Positions 1 through 8,340 of a stretch of 64,000 nt of DNA are shown here, piece by piece; positions within the stretch are counted from its first letter, which is position 1, and every line of letters begins with the position of its first letter. Position numbers and translations under genes: made by a program. This DNA comes from Bryobacteraceae bacterium (GTDB taxonomy: Bacteria > Acidobacteriota > Terriglobia > Bryobacterales > Bryobacteraceae), in assembly GCA_026002855.1 (NCBI GenBank), contig BPGD01000001.1:1515972-1579971 (forward strand). The letters are read 5' to 3'. The notes under the pieces were generated by a model, which was not told where the DNA came from, did no database searches, and saw only the letters and a list, made by a program, of their open reading frames with translations.

Positions 1-1
1 G

Positions 2-280
2 CAGTACGTCTCAGTGGACTACACGAAGCAGGAGTGTCTGGCGATTTCCGTAGGCGAGGACCGCCAGGTGCGTTTCGAGCCGCAGCCAGTGGTCAAGGGC
101 GAGCCGCTGCGGCGGCAACTCGAATCGTTCCTCGACTGCGTAACCCACCGCACGCGGCCGGCGGTGGACGGCGAGGCGGGCGCTGCGGCGCTGCGGCTGG
201 CGCGGCGCATTGCCGAGCGCATCGTCGAACACGGCAGGGTGGTAGCCGAGCGGCTGCGCGCCGCGTCAATCTGGTTGTAG
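2..280 (+). CDS. Gfo/Idh/MocA family oxidoreductase, C-terminal end (partial)
   Basis: The frame is open from base 2, so this is the 3' end of a gene that begins before the window. The visible 92 residues begin QYVSVDYTKQE and continue with a pattern typical of the C-terminal alpha/beta domain of Gfo/Idh/MocA NAD(P)-dependent sugar dehydrogenases: a strand with VDY, then 'EPL...QLESFLDCV' and 'RPAVDGEAGAAALRLARRIAERI', the helix that closes this fold. Substrate cannot be read from this fragment. It ends 18 bases before the next start codon, so the two genes may be co-transcribed. Two complete members of the same superfamily lie at 12085-13518 and 13585-14598. Confidence 0.75.
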   Translation, partial: QYVSVDYTKQECLAISVGEDRQVRFEPQPVVKGEPLRRQLESFLDCVTHRTRPAVDGEAGAAALRLARRIAERIVEHGRVVAERLRAASIWL

Positions 281-298
281 AGCCGTTTCACGCTTCCG

Positions 299-1339
299 AT
301 GCAAGAGTCCGCCGGCATCGCCGCTCTCGCTGCGGGCGCTGCGCCGCGCCTGTTGCTGGAGCTGCGCGACGAGGACGCGCCGCGCCGCCACGCCGTGGCC
401 GCCTGCGGCGCATTCCTCGTGCACGCGTCCGTGCTCCTCGCGTTGGCCTGGATGCCCGCCCCGCCCGGGTCCGGCAGGTCTGCCCCGGAGATCGTCGCCG
501 ACGTGCGCCGGTCGACGCCGCTCATCGCGCCGCCCCCATCGTTCCGGCTGACGCAGAAAGAGCCGCAGCGCGGCAAGCCCGCAGCCGAAGTGGACATCAC
601 CGCCCTGATGCCACGCCCCGCCATCCGGCAGCCGGAAACGCGCGGAGCGCCTCGGCCGTTCCAGCCGCCGCCGGGCGTGCCGGAGGTCCGCCGCGGCCGC
701 GAACTGGACTTCGATGTCCCCAACATCGCCATGACCCAGCCGCCGCCCCCCGCCCCGGTGCCTGGCTCAGGCCTGCCTGAGCCACCGAAGCCCGCGCCTC
801 CAAAGCGCGACAGTCCCTTCGAGCCGGTGGGCGGCCCGCAGACGCCGCCGGCGCAGCCACGCATTGCGCTGCCGCCCTCGGGCGTCGCCGAAGCAGTGAA
901 ATCACTGGCCAAAGGCGGCGGCGGCCCGGGCCTTGCCGTGGGCGACGTCCCCGGCCCCGGAGGCGTCAGCGAGGGCGCCCTTCAGACGCCGCGCCCCGGG
1001 CGGCCCGGCAGCACGCTCGAACTGCTCAGCGACCCCAAGGGCGTCGACTTCCGCCCCTACCTGATTCAGGTGCTCGCCGCCGTGCGCCGCAACTGGTACG
1101 CGGTGATGCCGGAGAGCGTCCGGTTCGGGGCGCGCGGGCGGACGGTCATTCAATTCAGCATCAGCCGCAACGGGCAGGTGCCGAAGCTGGTCATTGCTGT
1201 GCCTTCGGGCCTGGAGGCGCTCGACCGCGCCGCCGTCGCCAGCATCAGCGCTTCGAATCCGTTCCCCCCGCTGCCTGGCGAATACCAGGGCTCGGAGATC
1301 CGCCTCCAGCTCGTCTTCTCCTACAACATGCCGAGGTGA
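299..1339 (+). CDS. TonB-like energy transducer protein
   Basis: A 346-residue protein. Residues about 35-52 form one hydrophobic segment (AACGAFLVHASVLLALAW) after a basic stretch, fitting a single N-terminal inner-membrane anchor. Residues about 55-225 are a proline-rich, periplasm-spanning arm. Residues about 250-346 look like a TonB C-terminal domain: 'YLIQVLAAVRRNWYAVMPES' followed by 'GRTVIQFSISRNGQVPKLVI' and 'LDRAAVASISASNPFPPLP'. TonB-family proteins transmit proton-motive energy from ExbB/ExbD to outer-membrane receptors; no ExbB, ExbD or receptor gene is visible here. The start ATG at 299 gives the usual layout of cytoplasmic tail, anchor, linker and C domain. It could serve a role other than transport, as many soil bacteria carry several paralogues. 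Confidence 0.85.
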   Translation: MQESAGIAALAAGAAPRLLLELRDEDAPRRHAVAACGAFLVHASVLLALAWMPAPPGSGRSAPEIVADVRRSTPLIAPPPSFRLTQKEPQRGKPAAEVDITALMPRPAIRQPETRGAPRPFQPPPGVPEVRRGRELDFDVPNIAMTQPPPPAPVPGSGLPEPPKPAPPKRDSPFEPVGGPQTPPAQPRIALPPSGVAEAVKSLAKGGGGPGLAVGDVPGPGGVSEGALQTPRPGRPGSTLELLSDPKGVDFRPYLIQVLAAVRRNWYAVMPESVRFGARGRTVIQFSISRNGQVPKLVIAVPSGLEALDRAAVASISASNPFPPLPGEYQGSEIRLQLVFSYNMPR

Positions 1340-1343
1340 TTCA

Positions 1344-1523
1344 TTGGACTTCGAACCCGCCGCCCTGCGCCGCAAGCTGAAATGGGCGCTCGCCGCCTAC
1401 GCCGCCCTCGCCGGCATGGCCGCGCTCACCCTGGACGGCGTGCTCCTGTACGCCGTGCTGCTGTTCCTCGGCGCGCTGGCCCTCCGGAGCTGGGTAGTGG
1501 TGAAGCGCGAAGAGATGGATTGA
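1344..1523 (+). CDS. Small two-helix membrane protein (hypothetical)
   Basis: A 59-residue protein starting at a TTG codon only 4 bases after the tonB-like stop; the sequence GAGGTGAT that overlaps that stop serves as a good ribosome-binding site, so translation is probably coupled. The protein has two hydrophobic segments (residues about 13-29 and 33-50, the latter rich in Leu/Ala) joined by a short turn with Asp, and a basic/acidic tail VVVKREEMD. No family is recognised. Its position suggests it accompanies the TonB-like protein in the inner membrane (inference). It is easily missed because there is no ATG start. Confidence 0.55.
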   Translation: MDFEPAALRRKLKWALAAYAALAGMAALTLDGVLLYAVLLFLGALALRSWVVVKREEMD

Positions 1524-1535
1524 CGGGCGTCCGGT

Positions 1536-3179
1536 TCACGGGCCCAGCCGCCGCGCGGCCGCTTCGCGGTTGTGGCGTGCATTTTCGTAACGCGGGTTCA
1601 GCTCGAGCGCGCGGTCAAAGTCGGCCAGCGCCTCCCTGTAGCGGCCCAGCCGAAGGAGCGCGTATCCGCGCGCGTTCCAGGCCAGTGCCAGGGACGGGTC
1701 TTTTTCCACCGCGCAGGTGAGCGGCGCGAGCGCCTCCTCGAATCGCTCCTGTTGAATCAGCCGCCGCCCTTCCGCATGGCAGGCGGCGGCGGTCTTGTCT
1801 GGAGGGGTCCTGACGGACTCGAGCTGCGCCGGCACTGGCGCGGTCCGTGGCGCGGGCGGCGGCGACTCCGTTTGGGTCCTGGCCTCGGCTCGCGCAGCCT
1901 GCACCGGAGACAGCGCTGCCTGCCGCCCTGCTGTTGGTGGACCCGCATCCTGCGCCGCACCCGCCGCTGCGGCCGCAGCCGCTTCACGCTCTTTGCGCTG
2001 GGCCGCCGCCTCAGCGCGCGCCCGCTCCACCAGCCGCTGAAGCTCCGCATCCTGCGGGGCCAGTTGCAGCGCCTTCTCAAGATCAGCGACCGCTTCTTCA
2101 TACCGGCCCAGCAGGAAATACGCGGCGCCGCGCGCGTGCCAGCCGAGCGGATTTTGCGGGTCCAGCTCGATGGCGCGCGTCCTGTCCTGGAGTCCCAGCT
2201 CGTGCATGCCCAGCGCGTGGAGCGAGCCCCCTCGGCCTATCAGCGCCGCCGGATTGCGCGGTTCGAGTTCTACCGCTCGATTCCGGTCCGCCAGCGCCTC
2301 CTCATGCCGGCCGAGGCGGGCCAGCAGCTCCGCCCGAACGAGCAACGCCCGCACAAAGTCAGGCCGCGCTTCCAGCGCCGCCGTGTAATCGCGTAGCGCC
2401 TGTTCCGTGCGTCCCAGTTCGGCCCGCGCGGCGCCGCGGTACATCAGTGCGTCCGCGCGCAGCGTCCACCCGGGCGGCGCCGTGTGCAAGGCGGCGTCCA
2501 GGTCTGTCTCAGCGCGGTCGAAACGGCCCACCTGCCCGTGCGCGTGGCCGCGGTAATAGAGCGCATCGGCGAGCCCTGGATCGAGCGCCAGCGCCCGGTC
2601 GAAATCCTCAATGGCATCGTGGTAACGCTTGAGCGAAGCCAGCAGCTTGCCACGCTCCAGCCACGGCCTTGGATCGTCCAGCCGCAGCCGGACGGCGCGG
2701 CCGAACGCCTCAAGCGCTTCCTCATTGCGGCCGAGCCGCGCGAGTGCTTCACCTCGGCCGCGCTGCACGGCCGAGGTTTCATACTGCATCGAAAGACAGC
2801 GCTCGAACGATTCGAGCGCCGCCTGGGGTTCGCCCCGTGCGAGCTGGAGCTCTCCGCGAAGCCGCCAGCCCTCCGGGTCGGAACGGTTCAGCGCAAACAC
2901 GCGCTCGAGTTCGGCGCCAGCTTCATCCAGCCTTCCCAGTTGCACCAGCAGCCCGGCGCGCCGCCGCAGCGCTGCGGAAGAGCGCGGGTTGTGCTCCAGC
3001 ACTTCGGCATAGGCCGTCAGCGCCTGCTCGAGCTGCCCTTCCTGCTCCAGGCGCATGCCGCGCTCATAGGCGAGCTGTGCCGCCCGGGGGCCGCCCTGAC
3101 CGAAGATGAGTGCGGAGGCGAGGCCCAGAATGCAGAGCGCGTGGACAGCGCGCACAGGCAACGCCCTCCTTGCGGGCAT
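1536..3179 (-). CDS. Exported tetratricopeptide-repeat (TPR) protein
   Basis: A 547-residue protein. The start is placed at the ATG giving MPARRALPVRAVHALCILGLASALIFGQ, a good signal peptide; an upstream in-frame ATG would overlap the preceding gene and hide the signal. Residues about 30-400 are about ten 34-residue TPR units with the W/G/Y/A/P pattern (for example 'AALRRRAGLLVQLGRLDEAGAELERVFALNRSDP'). An Ala/Glu-rich low-complexity linker follows, including a run of Ala, then one last pair of TPR units at the C terminus with a CHAEG/LTCAVE cysteine pair. TPR proteins are scaffolds for protein-protein contacts; no specific partner is indicated. It begins 4 bases after the stop of the acyl-ligase gene, so both are likely one operon. 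Confidence 0.85.
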   Translation of the reverse strand: MPARRALPVRAVHALCILGLASALIFGQGGPRAAQLAYERGMRLEQEGQLEQALTAYAEVLEHNPRSSAALRRRAGLLVQLGRLDEAGAELERVFALNRSDPEGWRLRGELQLARGEPQAALESFERCLSMQYETSAVQRGRGEALARLGRNEEALEAFGRAVRLRLDDPRPWLERGKLLASLKRYHDAIEDFDRALALDPGLADALYYRGHAHGQVGRFDRAETDLDAALHTAPPGWTLRADALMYRGAARAELGRTEQALRDYTAALEARPDFVRALLVRAELLARLGRHEEALADRNRAVELEPRNPAALIGRGGSLHALGMHELGLQDRTRAIELDPQNPLGWHARGAAYFLLGRYEEAVADLEKALQLAPQDAELQRLVERARAEAAAQRKEREAAAAAAAGAAQDAGPPTAGRQAALSPVQAARAEARTQTESPPPAPRTAPVPAQLESVRTPPDKTAAACHAEGRRLIQQERFEEALAPLTCAVEKDPSLALAWNARGYALLRLGRYREALADFDRALELNPRYENARHNREAAARRLGP

Positions 3180-3183
3180 CTTA

Positions 3184-5667
3184 CTACAGGGCCCGGATGA
3201 TCTCTTCCAGTTGGCGCGCCAGCGCGGCATGGTCCTCGCCTTCCAGCCGCACCGGCCGGCCGATTTTCACGCGCACGATGCCCGGTCTCGGGAACCGCCA
3301 GTCCGGGTGAAGCACGCGGTTCGAGCCGCGGATCCGGATGGGAACCACGGGAATCCGCAGCCGGGCCGCCATCATGCCGATGCCGGGCAGGAAGGGCAGC
3401 ACCGTTTCGTCGCGGCTGTGCTTGCCCTCCGGAAAGATCAGCGGGCACCAGCCCTCGGCGGCGAGCTCGCCCAGATACCGCAGCGCCTCGCGCGCGCCCG
3501 CCTCCCGCTGCGGGATGGGGACGGCGTTGAAGATCAGGCAGGCAAGATAATAATTCAGCGAGTTGGTGAGCCGCTTCCACCACGGGAACCGCTCCGGGTG
3601 AAAGTGTGCGTCGAAGAACTCCTTGCGCATGGCCGGAGCCAGGCGGTGCCGCCACTTAAAGGGCATCGCGATGAACAGGATGGGCGTGTCGAAGTAGCCC
3701 TGGTGGTTTGATGCAAACAGCACCGGCGGCTCCAGCCCCTCAAGATTTTCCCGTCCTTCCACTCGCACCCACGCAAAGACCCGCGCCAGCCACAGCACCC
3801 AGGCGTTCAAATGAAACACGCGATGCCAGTGGGCCCAGCGGGTGCGGCTCCAGCGCGGGAATTCGAACGGCTCGGCGGGCGGCGCCGGCGGCGCTTTTTC
3901 GAGCTGCCGCAATTCGGCCACCGTACGAGCACTTGAAAAGGCCGCCTCATCCAGCGTGCGTCCGAGCTGCTGCTCAAGCGCCACCATCAGCTCAATGCGG
4001 TCGAGCGAACTCAGGCCGAGCTCGTCGAGCGAGGTCTCCGGCGCGACGGTCCGCCCGCCCGCATACCGGGCGAGAATCGCCGCCACCGGATCCTCGGCCG
4101 GACGCGCCGCCGGCTGCGCGGCGCCGCCCGACAGACGCTGCCGGATAAGCCGCCGCTTCAGTTTGCGTGTGCCTTCCGTGCGCGGTAGCTCCGGCTCCGG
4201 CCACACCGTGTAGCCGCGGATCCGCTGATGTTCCTCCAGCCGCGCGTTGGCCTGCCGCACCACGGACTCTGCATCGGCGCCCTCATCCAGCACAAGCGCG
4301 GCATGCACGCTTTCCCCGCCCGCGCCCGGCAGGCCCACCACCGCCGCTTCGCGCACGCCGCCAATCGACTGCAACACTTTCTCGACATCTTCTGGGAAGA
4401 CGTTCCGCCCGTCCGGCAGGACGATCATCTCCTTCTTGCGGCCCTTGATGTAGAGCCGGCCTTCGGCGTCGAGCTCGCCGATGTCGCCCGTGTGGAGCCA
4501 GCCGTCTTCAAACGCTTCGGCTGTGGCCTCCGGGTCATTGTAATAACCGGACGTGATGTTCGGCCCGCGCACCAGCACTTCGCCGTCGGGCGCAATGCGG
4601 ATCTCGACGCCCGCAATCGGCTTGCCCACCGAGCCGCGCCGCGCATGGAACGGATGGTTCAGCGCAACGATGGGCGCCGCCTCGGTGAGCCCGTATCCCT
4701 GGATCACCGCAAATCCCAGATTGCCCCAGAACTCTTCGAGCGCCGCATCCAGCGCCGCGCCGCCGACGATGAAGCTCCAGAACTTCCAACCGAACAGCGA
4801 GTGCACGCGCCGGTAGCGCCACCACCGCCGCCAGAATCTTTCGCCCGCCGGCGCCGGTTGCCCCGCCTCCGGCGCCACCGCGAGGATGTATTCGCGCAGC
4901 AGCTCGAGGATCCGCGGCACCGACACCATCACGCTGATGCGCCGCGTGCGGATCTGCCGCACGATTTCGCGCGGATCTTGCGTGCGCAGGAAAACGACCG
5001 TGCCGCCGAGAATCGGCGGAATGAAGGCCGCCATCGCCTGCCCGAACATGTGGCTCAGCGGCAGCAGGTTGAGAAACCGGATCGGGCGGAAGGGCCGCGC
5101 GTAATGGAGATATTTCCGGATCTCCCGCTCCACCGGAACAATATTGGCGAGAATGTTTCGGTGCGTGATCACCACGCCCTTCGGGTCGGCGGTGGCGCCG
5201 GACGTGAACAGGATCTGGACAATGTCCGAGGCGTCGATCTCCACGGGCGGCGGCGGCGGTGCGGGCGTGCGCCAGTCCAGATCTTCCAGCCGCCAGACCG
5301 GAACGGCCGGCGGCAGCGCGCGCGGCTGCGGCGCTTCGCCAAGCAGTATCGCCTTGGGCTGCGTGATGCGCACCACCCGCGCAAAGAAGTCCTCCGAGTG
5401 GCGCTCGTCGATCGGCACCACCGCCACGCCGCGAAGCAGACATCCCCAAAAGGCCGCCACCCACTCCGGGCGATTCTCGCTCCACAGGACGACGCGGTCG
5501 CCGCGGCCGGCGCCCGCCTCCGCCAGACGCGCGGCGAACCGACGCGCGGCGGCCTCCAGTTGCGCGTAGGTGTGGGAGCGCGGGCGCAGGCCGTCGTCGT
5601 AGGCCAGGGCCGCGCCCTCCTGCCGCACGATCGATTCAAAGAAATCGACGAGCGTATCGCGCTTCAT
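3184..5667 (-). CDS. AMP-dependent acyl ligase - acyl carrier - PlsC-type acyltransferase fusion
   Basis: An 827-residue three-part protein. Residues 1-500 are an ANL adenylating enzyme: the P-loop TSGATADPKG is at 155-164, followed by GYGLTEAAP, WLHTGDIG and the C-terminal lysine region GTRKLKRR. Residues about 525-595 resemble an acyl-carrier domain, with LGLSSLDRIE around the serine that would carry phosphopantetheine. Residues about 620-827 are a PlsC/LPLAT acyltransferase with NHQGYFD (HX4D, about 654-660) and FPEGKHS (about 745). The protein could activate a fatty acid, hold it on its own carrier and pass it to a lyso-lipid or other acceptor, like the acyltransferase/acyl-ACP synthetase (Aas) family but in the reverse domain order and with an added carrier. 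The acceptor is unknown. It is followed closely by the TPR gene. Confidence 0.9.
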   Translation of the reverse strand: MKRDTLVDFFESIVRQEGAALAYDDGLRPRSHTYAQLEAAARRFAARLAEAGAGRGDRVVLWSENRPEWVAAFWGCLLRGVAVVPIDERHSEDFFARVVRITQPKAILLGEAPQPRALPPAVPVWRLEDLDWRTPAPPPPPVEIDASDIVQILFTSGATADPKGVVITHRNILANIVPVEREIRKYLHYARPFRPIRFLNLLPLSHMFGQAMAAFIPPILGGTVVFLRTQDPREIVRQIRTRRISVMVSVPRILELLREYILAVAPEAGQPAPAGERFWRRWWRYRRVHSLFGWKFWSFIVGGAALDAALEEFWGNLGFAVIQGYGLTEAAPIVALNHPFHARRGSVGKPIAGVEIRIAPDGEVLVRGPNITSGYYNDPEATAEAFEDGWLHTGDIGELDAEGRLYIKGRKKEMIVLPDGRNVFPEDVEKVLQSIGGVREAAVVGLPGAGGESVHAALVLDEGADAESVVRQANARLEEHQRIRGYTVWPEPELPRTEGTRKLKRRLIRQRLSGGAAQPAARPAEDPVAAILARYAGGRTVAPETSLDELGLSSLDRIELMVALEQQLGRTLDEAAFSSARTVAELRQLEKAPPAPPAEPFEFPRWSRTRWAHWHRVFHLNAWVLWLARVFAWVRVEGRENLEGLEPPVLFASNHQGYFDTPILFIAMPFKWRHRLAPAMRKEFFDAHFHPERFPWWKRLTNSLNYYLACLIFNAVPIPQREAGAREALRYLGELAAEGWCPLIFPEGKHSRDETVLPFLPGIGMMAARLRIPVVPIRIRGSNRVLHPDWRFPRPGIVRVKIGRPVRLEGEDHAALARQLEEIIRAL

Positions 5668-5688
5668 CGCCTGCCCGCCGGCGCCGGC

Positions 5689-6285
5689 CTACTGAACGGT
5701 GCTCGACCCTTCCACGCCCATCGTCAGGTCGGGCACGTTCCGGTTGATGTAGTTGTCGAGGTTGATCACATAGGTCTCCGGCGCCTCGATGAGCACCGGC
5801 GAGTGCGTCGCACAGATGATGCGGAACTTCTTCTGGTCCACCAGCTCGAGCAGCATCTTCAGGATCCGCCGCTGGTTGGAGACCGAAAGCGCCATCTCCG
5901 GCTCGTCGAGCAGCAGCATCGTGCCTTCGGGCAGCGATGGAAACGTCTCGCGGAACAGCGACAGCATCACCTGCCCGTGCGACGCCATCTGAATGAACTC
6001 CTGCATCTGCGGGTTGTTCGCAAACAGCTCCAGATGCATGCGCGGGTTGTGATGCTCGGCGTCAAACAGGAACACCTGCGGCGTCTCGATCCGGTTTTCG
6101 ACCCGGTAAATGTAGCCCTCAATCTGGTCGCCGCGCATCGCGTAATAGATCGAATGCAGCAGCGTGGACTTGCCACAGCCGTTCTCTCCGGTCAGCAGGA
6201 TCAGCGGATGCCGCAGATCCACAAGGATCGGCATGTGAAAGTTCAGATTGACCAGAATCGGGTGGGCCAGAATTTTCAGCAGCAT
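5689..6285 (-). CDS. Small ABC-type ATPase (AAA_21/RecF-like)
   Basis: A 198-residue single-domain ATPase. Walker A is GENGCGKST at 33-41, the Walker B is MLLLDEPE at about 123-130, and a switch histidine lies in CATHSP near residue 160. The domain lacks a long coiled coil and any membrane segment, so it resembles the compact AAA_21-type predicted ATPases related to RecF/SMC and OLD proteins rather than a transporter subunit. Members of this group are often of unknown role or are paired with nuclease or toxin genes; no such partner is adjacent. It lies 21 bases after the stop side of nothing obvious upstream and just before the acyl-ligase gene, which starts 21 bases downstream. Confidence 0.8.
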   Translation of the reverse strand: MLLKILAHPILVNLNFHMPILVDLRHPLILLTGENGCGKSTLLHSIYYAMRGDQIEGYIYRVENRIETPQVFLFDAEHHNPRMHLELFANNPQMQEFIQMASHGQVMLSLFRETFPSLPEGTMLLLDEPEMALSVSNQRRILKMLLELVDQKKFRIICATHSPVLIEAPETYVINLDNYINRNVPDLTMGVEGSSTVQ

Positions 6286-6333
6286 TCCAGAGTGCCTGCT
6301 TTCAGCATAGCAGCCGGATGCGCGCGCCCCCGC

Positions 6334-6963
6334 TCAGCCGCGCCGCAGGCGGAAATGGCGGAAAGACGCGGTGTTAAAGAAGCTTCCCAGCCCGATTCGC
6401 CCCGCGCCGAGGCTCAGATCCACCGCCTTGAGCGATGGCGATGTTCTCCCGTCGACCCACGCCTCCACCATCCCCGTGGCCGCGTCGTACTGCATCCGCA
6501 CGGCGTGCCAGTCCGCCGTGGGCAGCGCGCCCGGTCCTTCCAGCGGGCTGATGCGCACGCGGTCTCCGCCGAAGCAGTGAAAGACGCCATTGTGGACCTC
6601 CACCTGCGAGGCGGCATCGTCGGACAGGTGCACGTAGTTGAAGTAGCCGTCCTTCTGCCACGCGTAGACGAGGATCAGCGATCCCTTCGGCGCGGCGCGC
6701 CGCACTTCCACTTCGAGCGTGAACCGCCCCAGCGGCTCCGTGCGCGCCAGCGCGAACTGAATGGGCCGGCGCGGGTTGGCCTGCTGCGGACGCGCCGTCA
6801 CCAGATGCAGCGTATCGGGCTCCACGCGCCAATCCGCCGCCGAGATCACCTGCCACTTCAGGCCGAACGCCTCAATCTCCTCATCCATCGGCGGTGTGCC
6901 CGGCTTGCCGGACTGCGCCCAGGCCAACAGCGGCGCGGCGCCCAACAAGGCTCTTCGATTCAT
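6334..6963 (-). CDS. Exported laminin-G/concanavalin-like domain protein
   Basis: A 209-residue protein with a short signal-like N terminus (MNRRALLGAAPLLAWAQ). The rest is a beta-sandwich pattern: 'FTLEVEVRRAAPKGSLILVYAWQKDGYFNYVHLSDD', 'WHAVRMQYDAATGMVEAWVDGR' and 'GRIGLGSFFNTASFRHFRLR', as in the DUF1080/LamG-like domains of secreted proteins from planctomycetes and acidobacteria. A carbohydrate-binding or hydrolytic role is possible, but no catalytic residues are recognised. A TAAGAT box lies 6 bases before the ATG with no ribosome-binding site, so the transcript may be leaderless. Confidence 0.75.
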   Translation of the reverse strand: MNRRALLGAAPLLAWAQSGKPGTPPMDEEIEAFGLKWQVISAADWRVEPDTLHLVTARPQQANPRRPIQFALARTEPLGRFTLEVEVRRAAPKGSLILVYAWQKDGYFNYVHLSDDAASQVEVHNGVFHCFGGDRVRISPLEGPGALPTADWHAVRMQYDAATGMVEAWVDGRTSPSLKAVDLSLGAGRIGLGSFFNTASFRHFRLRRG

Positions 6964-6969
6964 GCGTCC

Positions 6970-6975
6970 ATCTTA
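6970..6975 (-). promoter_or_regulatory. -10-like box (TAAGAT) 6 bases before a start codon
   Basis: On the minus strand TAAGAT is followed by GGACGC and the ATG at 6963. No purine-rich Shine-Dalgarno sequence lies between. The distance would place the transcription start at or near the A of the ATG. Identical arrangement is seen at 56929-56934. Confidence 0.4.
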
Positions 6976-7008
6976 CGGCGCTTCAGCCGAGCACCGCGCA
7001 GGCAGGAA

Positions 7009-8079
7009 TCAGTTCTTGCTCGCGCGCGCGGCCCTGGCGGGCTCGGCGGCCGGCTGCGGTTCGGCCTTCGGCTCCGGTTTGGCAAGCCCAAGCGCCGCCC
7101 GAACCTGCGCATCGAGCTGCGCCATCACGTCCGGATGGTCCTTCAGGAACTGCTTCGCGTTCTCCCGGCCCTGCCCGATCCGTTCTCCGTTGTAGCTGTA
7201 CCACGAGCCGCTCTTGTCGACGATGTTCAGATTCACCGCCGTGTCGAGCAGGTCGCCGGTGACGCTGATGCCTTCGCCGTAAAGGATGTCAAACTCGGCC
7301 TCGCGGAACGGCGGAGCCAGCTTGTTCTTCACCACCTTGACCTTGGTGCGGTTGCCAGTGACGTTCTCGCCGTCCTTGATGGCCGCGATGCGCCGGATGT
7401 CAAGCCGGACGCTCGAATAGAACTTCAGCGCCCGCCCGCCAGTGGTCGTCTCCGGGTTGCCAAACATGACGCCGATCTTTTCGCGGATCTGGTTGATGAA
7501 GATCAGGCACGTGTTCGACTTGGCCACGATGCCGGTGAGCTTGCGCATCGCCTGCGACATCAGCCGCGCCTGCACGCCGACAAACGAATCGCCCATCTCT
7601 CCGTCGAGCTCCGCCTTGGGAACCAGCGCCGCCACCGAGTCCACCACCACCACGTCAATGGCGTTCGAGCTGATCAGCGCCGCCGTGATCTCCAGGGCCT
7701 GCTCGGCATAGTCGGGCTGCGAGACCAGCAGGTTGTCCACGTCGACGCCCAGCTTCTTCGCATAAATCGGGTCGAGCGCATGCTCCACGTCGACAAAAGC
7801 CGCCATGCCCCCGGCCTTCTGCGCCTGCGCGACCACCTGAAGCGCAATCGTCGTCTTGCCGGAAGACTCCGGGCCGAAAATCTCGATGATGCGCCCCCGC
7901 GGGAATCCGCCGACGCCGAGCGCGTAATCCAGCGATATCGATCCCGACGGGATCACGCTCACCGGCACCACGGCTTCGTGCGAGCCCAGCCGCTGGATGA
8001 CGCCCTTGCCATACTGCTTTTCGATGTTGCCAAGCGTGACCGCCAGCAGCCGCTGCTTCTCTTTGTCGTCGAGGGGCAT
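7009..8079 (-). CDS. recA: Recombinase A (RecA)
   Basis: A 356-residue protein, the normal RecA length. Walker [10 protein letters not shown] lies at residues 69-77, the Walker B strand is [17 protein letters not shown] near 140-150, and the signature region [17 protein letters not shown] and the following [22 protein letters not shown] are intact. The last about 25 residues are rich in Lys/Glu/Ala/Pro, as in other RecA tails. RecA forms filaments on single-stranded DNA, drives strand exchange and activates LexA self-cleavage. AGGAG (8086-8090) gives a good ribosome-binding site. It is monocistronic as far as can be seen. No lexA or recX gene is in the window. Confidence 0.98.
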   Translation of the reverse strand: MPLDDKEKQRLLAVTLGNIEKQYGKGVIQRLGSHEAVVPVSVIPSGSISLDYALGVGGFPRGRIIEIFGPESSGKTTIALQVVAQAQKAGGMAAFVDVEHALDPIYAKKLGVDVDNLLVSQPDYAEQALEITAALISSNAIDVVVVDSVAALVPKAELDGEMGDSFVGVQARLMSQAMRKLTGIVAKSNTCLIFINQIREKIGVMFGNPETTTGGRALKFYSSVRLDIRRIAAIKDGENVTGNRTKVKVVKNKLAPPFREAEFDILYGEGISVTGDLLDTAVNLNIVDKSGSWYSYNGERIGQGRENAKQFLKDHPDVMAQLDAQVRAALGLAKPEPKAEPQPAAEPARAARASKN

Positions 8080-8106
8080 GGGAATCTCCTAAGTGTAATT
8101 TCTTAC

Positions 8107-8165
8107 AGTATAACAGACTTCTTGCGCATTCGCCCGCCCGGACTGATTCCTCAGTGTACACAGTG
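8107..8165 (-). promoter_or_regulatory. recA upstream region: TATACT -10 box and palindrome
   Basis: Reading on the minus strand, TATACT (8107-8112) lies about 17 bases before the recA ribosome-binding site and is a good -10 candidate; no clear -35 hexamer is seen at the right distance. Further upstream, CAGTGTACACAGTG (8152-8165) contains the perfect palindrome GTGTACAC (8154-8161). Its position about 40 bases upstream of the -10 box would suit an operator or activator site. It does not match the E. coli or Gram-positive SOS boxes. Confidence 0.4.
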
Positions 8166-8340
8166 CCCGGCTCCAGCGGAAGTTCTCATGCGATCTGCGT
8201 CCTCCTGCTGAGCGCTTGCTGTGGCGAACTGCGGTGGGACAGCGGGTGCTTGCAGTCCCGAAAATTGCTTCCATCAGAGCCGTGACTGGTGCTCGCCCAC
8301 AGGGCGAGCAGAAGGGACGGACACCGGCCGCCGCGCGCCT
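8166..8340. other. Gene-free stretch downstream of a decayed gene
   Basis: No open frame here is convincing on either strand. The stretch contains one palindrome, GCTCGCCC-aca-GGGCGAGC at 8291-8309, listed separately, and otherwise no recognised tRNA, small RNA or promoter. Confidence 0.4.
8291..8309. repeat. Palindromic repeat GCTCGCCC-N3-GGGCGAGC
   Basis: A 19-base near-perfect palindrome with 8-base arms and a three-base loop. The same arms recur at 24535-24553, with partial copies at 24465-24480, 24693-24714 and 24766-24787. All copies are intergenic, as expected for a REP-like element. Confidence 0.6.

Noticed and set aside
4228-8211. A 1327-residue open frame on the plus strand
   Set aside because: It lies opposite four well-supported minus-strand genes (acyl ligase, ATPase, LamG-like, recA). 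Its residues are dominated by Arg/His/Leu/Gln, as expected for antisense of high-GC coding DNA, with no domain or start signal.
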